The notes under the pieces are model-generated. The model searched no databases, had not been told where the DNA came from, and worked only from the letters and a program-made list of their open reading frames with translations. From contig DYIH01000071.1 in the NCBI GenBank assembly GCA_020723785.1, forward strand, positions 1,223 to 7,373: a stretch of 6,151 nt of DNA. Reading direction: 5' to 3'. Positions 1 through 6,151 of the stretch are shown piece after piece. This DNA is from Thermaerobacter marianensis. Its GTDB lineage: Bacteria > Bacillota > Sulfobacillia > DYIH01. The translations under genes were made by a program, and so were the position numbers. Within the stretch, counting starts at the first letter, position 1. The number at the start of each line of letters is the position of its first letter.

Positions 1-104
1 GCTGCGAGAGGGCGATCGACGACGCGGAGATCGAGCGGATCAGGTGCAACGCGGAGCGCCGCAGACGGCGGCGGGGGAGCGCGCAAAAACGAGGCCGGGG
101 TTGA
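1..104 (+). CDS. C-terminal end of an unidentified protein (5' partial)
   Basis: The frame that starts at position 3 is open from the left edge to a TGA at 102-104. Its first 20 codons (3-62) all end in G or C, as in the confirmed genes of this window, while the other two plus-strand frames show mixed third bases. The visible peptide begins CERAIDDAEIERIR, which looks like a charged amphipathic helix. It finishes in a very basic tail with a run of six arginines and a final KRGRG. The codons after about position 84 use A and T at the third base more often, so the very end is less certain. The stop falls in the loop of the hairpin that terminates the opposing lipoprotein gene, so the two genes would be convergent. 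I do not recognise the family, and about 33 residues are too few to assign one. It could also be chance open sequence. Confidence 0.4.
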   Translation, partial: CERAIDDAEIERIRCNAERRRRRRGSAQKRGRG

Positions 105-113
105 GCCGGCCTC
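85..113 (-). terminator. Rho-independent terminator of the lipoprotein gene
   Basis: A perfect 8-bp stem (GAGGCCGG at 91-98 with CCGGCCTC at 106-113) encloses a 7-nt loop. Read on the minus strand it is followed, after one G, by five T residues (the A run at 85-89), the classic intrinsic terminator layout. It lies about 42 nt beyond the TAG stop of the lipoprotein gene. On the plus strand the stem is followed only by a mixed T/C stretch, so termination in that direction is doubtful. Confidence 0.85.
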
Positions 114-155
114 TCTTGTCTCCGTTTGCGGCTGCCTCCACCATGAGTGTGGCCT

Positions 156-947
156 CTACCGTGCCGGCGCGGGTGCCGGGGCGCCGGGCGCCATGTTCCG
201 GTCCGGAACCCCTCGCCGGGCCGGGGTGGCGTTGCGCGCCGGCGGGATGGTGCGATCCGTCGAGGTCATGAATACCAGGTGGGCCATCTCGTTGGCCCGG
301 TCCGCCACCTGGCGCCGGTTCCGGATGTCGCGGGCGATGGAGGCGATCCGCGGGACCAGGTTCGGGTCGTCGGTGGAATGGACGCGGACGATCTGCGGGA
401 AGCGCCGCATGATCTCGTCCCGCAGCGAAGCGGGCAGGACGTCGATACGGTCGGGCGGCGGCGCCATCGTCGTGGGTGGCAGCGGCGCCCCCTCCGTTTT
501 CGTCGGCGGTGTCGTATCCGGGCTCACGCCGGGCGCCATCCGTGGCAGGGGCGCGGTGGCGCCGGGCGGCGGGGGTGTGCCGGGGCGGGCGCCGCTGGGC
601 GGCGGCGCGGTGGGCGGGGTGCCCGGGGCGACGCCCGGCGCGCCGGGCGTCGGGGCGCCGCCGCCGGGCTGGGGCGCCTGCGGCGCCGTCGGGCGGGCGG
701 TCAGGCCCTTGTCAACGCCGACCACCGCCACGTTGCCGACGACGATGGTATCCACGTTGCGGGCGTCCTTCATACGGTCCTTAACCAGGCGGGAAATCTC
801 ATCCCCGGGGTTCATCGAGGCGGTCGACGCCGATTGTTCCGGCTTGGGCCGCGGCGAGGGCGGGGTCGTCCGGGCGAGGCAGCCGGCGGCGGTGGCGGCC
901 AGAGCGGCTGCCGCAGCGACCAGCCACAGACGTTGCCTTCCGATCAT
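156..947 (-). CDS. YhcN/YlaJ-family sporulation lipoprotein with a proline-rich linker
   Basis: The predicted 263-residue protein starts at ATG 945-947, 10 nt after a perfect AAGGAGG. Residues 4-22 are a signal peptide (RQR, then an Ala/Leu-rich core) ending in a lipobox-like AAGC with the lipidated cysteine at 23, so the mature protein should be anchored on the outer face of a membrane. The YhcN/YlaJ signature comes in two parts. Residues about 48-82 hold an alpha helix followed by the strand motif TIVVGNVAVVGVD. Residues about 167-236 hold LRDEIMRRFPQIVRVHSTDD and a helix with RIASIARDIR, ending near TIPP. Between them residues about 85-166 are low-complexity Pro/Gly/Ala, and the last 27 residues are Pro/Ala/Arg-rich. 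In Bacillus subtilis, YhcN is a forespore-made inner spore membrane lipoprotein, and relatives affect germination or outgrowth. The exact biochemical role of the family is unknown. The gene appears monocistronic, with its own promoter and terminator. I am confident in the family but cannot choose between yhcN, ylaJ and other paralogues. Confidence 0.87.
   Translation of the reverse strand: MIGRQRLWLVAAAAALAATAAGCLARTTPPSPRPKPEQSASTASMNPGDEISRLVKDRMKDARNVDTIVVGNVAVVGVDKGLTARPTAPQAPQPGGGAPTPGAPGVAPGTPPTAPPPSGARPGTPPPPGATAPLPRMAPGVSPDTTPPTKTEGAPLPPTTMAPPPDRIDVLPASLRDEIMRRFPQIVRVHSTDDPNLVPRIASIARDIRNRRQVADRANEMAHLVFMTSTDRTIPPARNATPARRGVPDRNMAPGAPAPAPAR
564..589 (+). repeat. Candidate G-quadruplex motif inside the lipoprotein linker
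   Basis: Four plus-strand G runs of 3, 5, 4 and 3 bases are separated by loops of 4, 6 and 1 nt, which satisfies the usual G3-N1-7 pattern. The plus strand is the template for the lipoprotein gene. The motif falls in DNA encoding Pro/Gly repeats, so it may simply follow from CCC/GGC codon choice. Confidence 0.4.
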
Positions 948-957
948 CGGTATGAAG

Positions 958-964
958 CCTCCTT
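958..964 (-). promoter_or_regulatory. Ribosome binding site of the lipoprotein gene
   Basis: AAGGAGG on the minus strand is a full match to the anti-Shine-Dalgarno sequence. It sits 10 nt before the ATG at 945-947, which fixes the start and makes the signal peptide complete. Such a strong site is typical of Bacillota. Confidence 0.9.
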
Positions 965-980
965 GTTGTGTATTCGCTCA

Positions 981-1010
981 TAGTCTGCCAGGGGACGGAG
1001 GCGATATTCC
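981..1010 (-). promoter_or_regulatory. Probable forespore (sigma-G, possibly sigma-F) promoter of the lipoprotein gene
   Basis: On the minus strand the -35 element GAATA (1005-1009, preceded by G) fits the sigma-G consensus GHATR. After a 17-nt spacer (988-1004) comes CAGACTA (981-987), six of seven matches to the sigma-G -10 consensus CATWHTA. Transcription would begin near position 974, leaving a leader of about 27 nt that holds the AAGGAGG site. The same -10 region also reads TGGCAGACTA, nine of ten to the sigma-F consensus, but with a shorter spacer and a poorer -35, so sigma-G fits better. The match is based on reading the sequence only. It agrees with known forespore expression of yhcN in Bacillus. 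Confidence 0.6.
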
Positions 1011-1052
1011 GGGGCACCGAGCGTTGCACAACTTTTGGCCGCGCATGTCGCG

Positions 1053-1061
1053 TGTTAAGAT
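1053..1061 (+). promoter_or_regulatory. Likely extended -10 promoter element of uvrA
   Basis: TGTTAAGAT combines an extended -10 TGn with TAAGAT (four of six to TATAAT). The 17-nt-spaced -35 position (1033-1038, TTTTGG) is poor, which is usual when an extended -10 compensates. Initiation would fall near 1068, giving a leader of about 39 nt. I see no LexA/DinR box of the CGAAC-N4-GTTCG kind around it, so SOS control is not evident from this sequence. Confidence 0.45.
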
Positions 1062-1068
1062 ACCGGCA

Positions 1069-1095
1069 GGAGGCGCCACGGCCTCCGCGGGAGGC
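1069..1095 (+). promoter_or_regulatory. uvrA leader with two mutually exclusive hairpins
   Basis: Three segments alternate: GGAGGC (1069-1074), its exact complement GCCTCC (1081-1086), and a second GGAGGC (1090-1095). The middle segment can pair with the first (6 bp, 6-nt loop) or the last (6 bp, 3-nt loop). The second pairing can be redrawn as a longer stem, CACG plus CCTCC with GGAGG plus CGTG and one bulged G. The last segment contains the uvrA ribosome binding site, so one fold hides it and the other frees it. The pairing potential is seen directly; a regulatory role is inferred, and in such GC-rich DNA it may be incidental. Confidence 0.4.
1089..1094 (+). promoter_or_regulatory. Ribosome binding site of uvrA
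   Basis: GGGAGG lies 12 nt before the GTG at 1107, a slightly long but workable spacing. An in-frame TAA at 1056-1058 and the absence of any ATG, GTG or TTG between it and 1107 make this GTG the earliest possible start. The UvrA N-terminus (MAQDKLVIRGARQHNL) begins exactly there. Confidence 0.7.
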
Positions 1096-1106
1096 GTGAA
1101 ATCCCT

Positions 1107-4125
<3,019 letters not shown>

Positions 4126-4136
<11 letters not shown>

Positions 4137-6151
4137 ACGCTTTGTCCAGCAGCCGCAGGAACTCCTCTTCGGTGAGGACCGGCACGCCCAGTTCACGCGC
4201 CCTGTCCAGCTTGGAGCCAGGGTTCTCGCCGGCGACGACGTAGTCGGTCCTGCGGCTGACGCTCCCCGCCGCGCGGCCGCCCAGGACGTGGATCGCCGCC
4301 TCCGCATCCTGCCGAGTCATGGCAGCCAGCGTCCCGGTCAGGACGAAGGTCTTCCCCGCCAGGGGGCTGGCGGCCGCGCCGCCGTCGGCCGCTGACACCG
4401 GGTCGGCCATCCGCACGCCCGCCCGGCGCAGCTTCTCCAGCATTCGGGCCGTCTGCTCCTGCCGGAAGAAGGCCCGAATGCTGGCGGCCGTCTGCTCGCC
4501 CACCTCGGGCACCGCCAGCAACTCCTCCAGCGTGGCGCGGGCCAGGGCGTCCAGGCTATGGAAGTGCTCGGCCAGGAGGCGGGCGGTGCGTTCGCCGACG
4601 AAGCGGATGCCGATGGCATAGATCAGCCGTGCCAGCGGCCGGTCCTTGCTGGCCTCGATGGCCCGCAGCACGTTGTGGGCCGATTTGTCCCCCATCCGCT
4701 CCAGCCGCGCCAGGTCCTCGTGCCTGAGGTCGTACAGGTCGCCGGCGTCCCGGACCAGGCCGGCGTCGAAGAGTTGCCCGATCAGCGCCGGGCCGAGGCC
4801 CTCGATGTCCATGGCGGCGCGGGAGGCGAAATGCCGGATCATCTCCCTGGCCTGGGCGGGGCAGGCGACGCCGGTGCAACGGGAGGCGGCCTCGCCGGGC
4901 AGGCGCACCACGTCCGCGCCGCAGACGGGGCACCGCGGGGGCATGGCGAAGGGGCGCTCGCCACCGCGCCGCGCCAACGTCTCCACCCGGACGACCTCTG
5001 GGATGACGTCGCCGGCGCGCCGGATGATCACCGTGTCGCCGATGCGCACGTCCTTTTCGCGGATGTAGTCCTCGTTGTGCAGGCTGGCGCGAGAGACCAC
5101 CACCCCGCCGACTTCCACCGGCTCCAGGTCGGCCACCGGCGTAAGCACGCCGGTGCGCCCCACCGAGACGAGGATGTCCCGCACCCGTGTGCGTGCCTCC
5201 TGGGCCGGGAATTTGTAGGCCACGGCCCAGCGCGGGCTCTTGTGGGTGGCGCCGAGCCGGGCCTGCTGGTCCAGGTCGTTGACCTTGACCACCATGCCGT
5301 CGATCTCGTAAGGCAGGCTCCAGCGCCGGCGCTCCCATTCTGCGATGAACCGGGCGGCGTCGTCGATGTCGTCGAACAGGCGGTGCATCGTGTTGACCTT
5401 GAAGCCCCAAGCCGCCAGGCGATCCAGGGCCTCCTCGTGGGTGGAGGGCGCCCCGGCACCCTCCAGTGTCATGATCTCGTAAACGAAGCAATCCAGGCCG
5501 CGGCGGGCGGTGACGCGCGGATCGAGCTGGCGGACCGACCCGGCGGCGGCGTTCCGCGGGTTGGCGAAGAGGCGCTCGCCGGCGGCGGCCCGTTCCTCGT
5601 TCAGCCGCTCGAAGGCGCGGATGGGCATATACACCTCGCCGCGCACCGTCAGGCGCGGCGGCGCCTCCCCTCCCAGGCGCATGGGTATGGAGCGGATCGT
5701 GCGCAGGTTGGCGGTGACGTCCTCCCCCACCTCGCCGTCCCCGCGCGTCGCTCCCCGCACGAGGCGGCCGTCCTCGTAGGTCAGAGCCACCGAGAGGCCG
5801 TCGTACTTGGGCTCGACCACGTAGGCGGTGCGCTCGCCGGGCAGCAGGCCCTCGACGCGGCGGGCGAAGTCGGCCAGTTCGGCAGCGCTGAACACGTTGC
5901 CCAGGCTGAGCATGGGGACCGGGTGGCGGACCTGGGCGAACTCCTCCCGCGGCTGGCCACCCACCCGCTGGGTGGGTGAGTCGGGGGTGACGAGGTGGGG
6001 GAACCGCGCCTCGATGGCCTCCAGCTCCCGGACTAGGGCGTCATACTCGGCGTCGGTGATCACCGGATCGTCCAGGACGTAGTAGCGGTAGTCGTGGTAG
6101 GCGATCTCCTCGCGCAGCCGGGCGATCCGCTCGCGGGCGGCGGCTTCGTCC
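4126..6151 (-). CDS. ligA: NAD-dependent DNA ligase LigA (5' end cut by the window)
   Basis: LigA seals 3'-OH/5'-phosphate nicks using NAD+, joining Okazaki fragments and finishing repair. The frame is open to the right edge: 674 residues are visible, counted from the codon at 6148-6150, so at most a few N-terminal residues are missing. The GTG at 6061-6063 is an internal valine, because upstream codons encode the conserved NMN-binding Ia motif HDYRYYVLDDPVITDAEYD (19-37). The nucleotidyltransferase domain carries the adenylated Lys115 in KYDG, the RGE motif (Glu172), DGMVVKV (284-290) and Lys313 in AYKFPA. An OB fold follows, then a four-Cys zinc finger (407, 410, 425, 430), helix-hairpin-helix repeats (about 449-590) and a C-terminal BRCT domain (about 595-672, GKTFVLTGTL). 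All catalytic residues fall within a residue of their Escherichia coli LigA positions, supporting a full-length, functional enzyme. The stop is TGA at 4126-4128, inside the 3' end of convergent uvrA. I see no hairpin-plus-T terminator after it. pcrA often lies upstream of ligA in Bacillota but would be outside this window. Confidence 0.98.
4437..4484. repeat. Perfect 14-bp inverted repeat within ligA
   Basis: CCAGCATTCGGGCC (4437-4450) is exactly complementary to GGCCCGAATGCTGG (4471-4484), with a 20-nt loop. It lies in the helix-hairpin-helix region of ligA, where the arms encode SIRA and ARML. In the ligA transcript it would form a strong stem-loop about 310-360 nt before the stop codon. 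No T tract follows the stem on the minus strand, so it does not look like an intrinsic terminator. Confidence 0.8.
4447..4497. repeat. 12-bp direct repeat within ligA, 39 bp apart
   Basis: GGCCGTCTGCTC occurs at 4447-4458 and again at 4486-4497. The period is 39 bp, exactly 13 codons, so both copies encode Glu-Gln-Thr-Ala in the same frame. It is interleaved with the 14-bp inverted repeat. The protein length here looks normal for LigA, so a recent insertion is not required. Confidence 0.7.
5958..5978. repeat. 9-bp stem, 3-nt loop hairpin early in ligA
   Basis: CACCCACCC (5958-5966) and GGGTGGGTG (5970-5978) are perfectly complementary around the loop GCT. The DNA encodes the conserved LigA segment SPTQRVGG, whose Pro/Thr and Val/Gly codons naturally give such complementarity. 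Any effect on expression is unknown. Confidence 0.6.

Noticed and set aside
1023..1032. GTTGCACAAC, a short near-palindrome upstream of uvrA, as an operator or LexA site
   Set aside because: Its arms are only 4 bp and it does not match the Bacillota LexA consensus, so nothing distinguishes it from chance.
4558..5979. Open frame of 473 codons antisense to ligA
   Set aside because: It mirrors the ligA codons, has no ribosome binding site that I could see, and has no family-like motif, whereas ligA on the other strand is intact.
6061..6063. GTG as the start codon of ligA
   Set aside because: The frame continues upstream into the conserved N-terminal NMN-binding motif, so this codon is an internal valine and the true start lies beyond position 6151.

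Overview
The window is very GC-rich, and its real coding frames almost always end codons in G or C. It carries a YhcN/YlaJ-type spore lipoprotein gene, strong AAGGAGG-type ribosome binding sites and a match to a forespore (sigma-G) promoter. Together these point to a high-GC, endospore-forming member of the Bacillota, of the Symbiobacterium or Thermaerobacter kind. The lineage is an inference from gene content and composition, not a direct match.

Layout from left to right. Positions 1-104 probably hold the last codons of an unidentified plus-strand gene. A rho-independent terminator at 85-113 serves the minus-strand lipoprotein gene (156-947). That gene has a lipobox signal peptide and a YhcN/YlaJ domain split by a proline-rich linker of about 80 residues. 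The 159-bp divergent spacer (948-1106) holds the lipoprotein's ribosome binding site and its sigma-F/G-like promoter on the minus strand. On the plus strand it holds a likely extended -10 promoter and a leader that can fold into two mutually exclusive hairpins, one of which hides the uvrA ribosome binding site. The gene uvrA (1107-4136, plus, GTG start) encodes a complete UvrA with both ATPase cassettes and all three zinc modules, followed by an unusual C-terminal tail. It overlaps, tail to tail by 11 bp, the gene ligA (4126 to beyond 6151, minus). That gene encodes an NAD-dependent DNA ligase whose start codon lies just outside the right edge.

UvrA (damage recognition in nucleotide excision repair) and LigA (nick sealing in replication and repair) act in the same broad process but are convergent, so they are not one operon. 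uvrB and uvrC are not in the window. The lipoprotein is probably made in the developing spore. I found no mobile element, CRISPR array, tRNA or rRNA, and no sign of a new multi-gene system. The points worth a second look are regulatory or structural: the forespore promoter match, the switch-like uvrA leader, the compositionally odd UvrA tail, a perfect 14-bp inverted repeat inside ligA, and the split lipoprotein domain.
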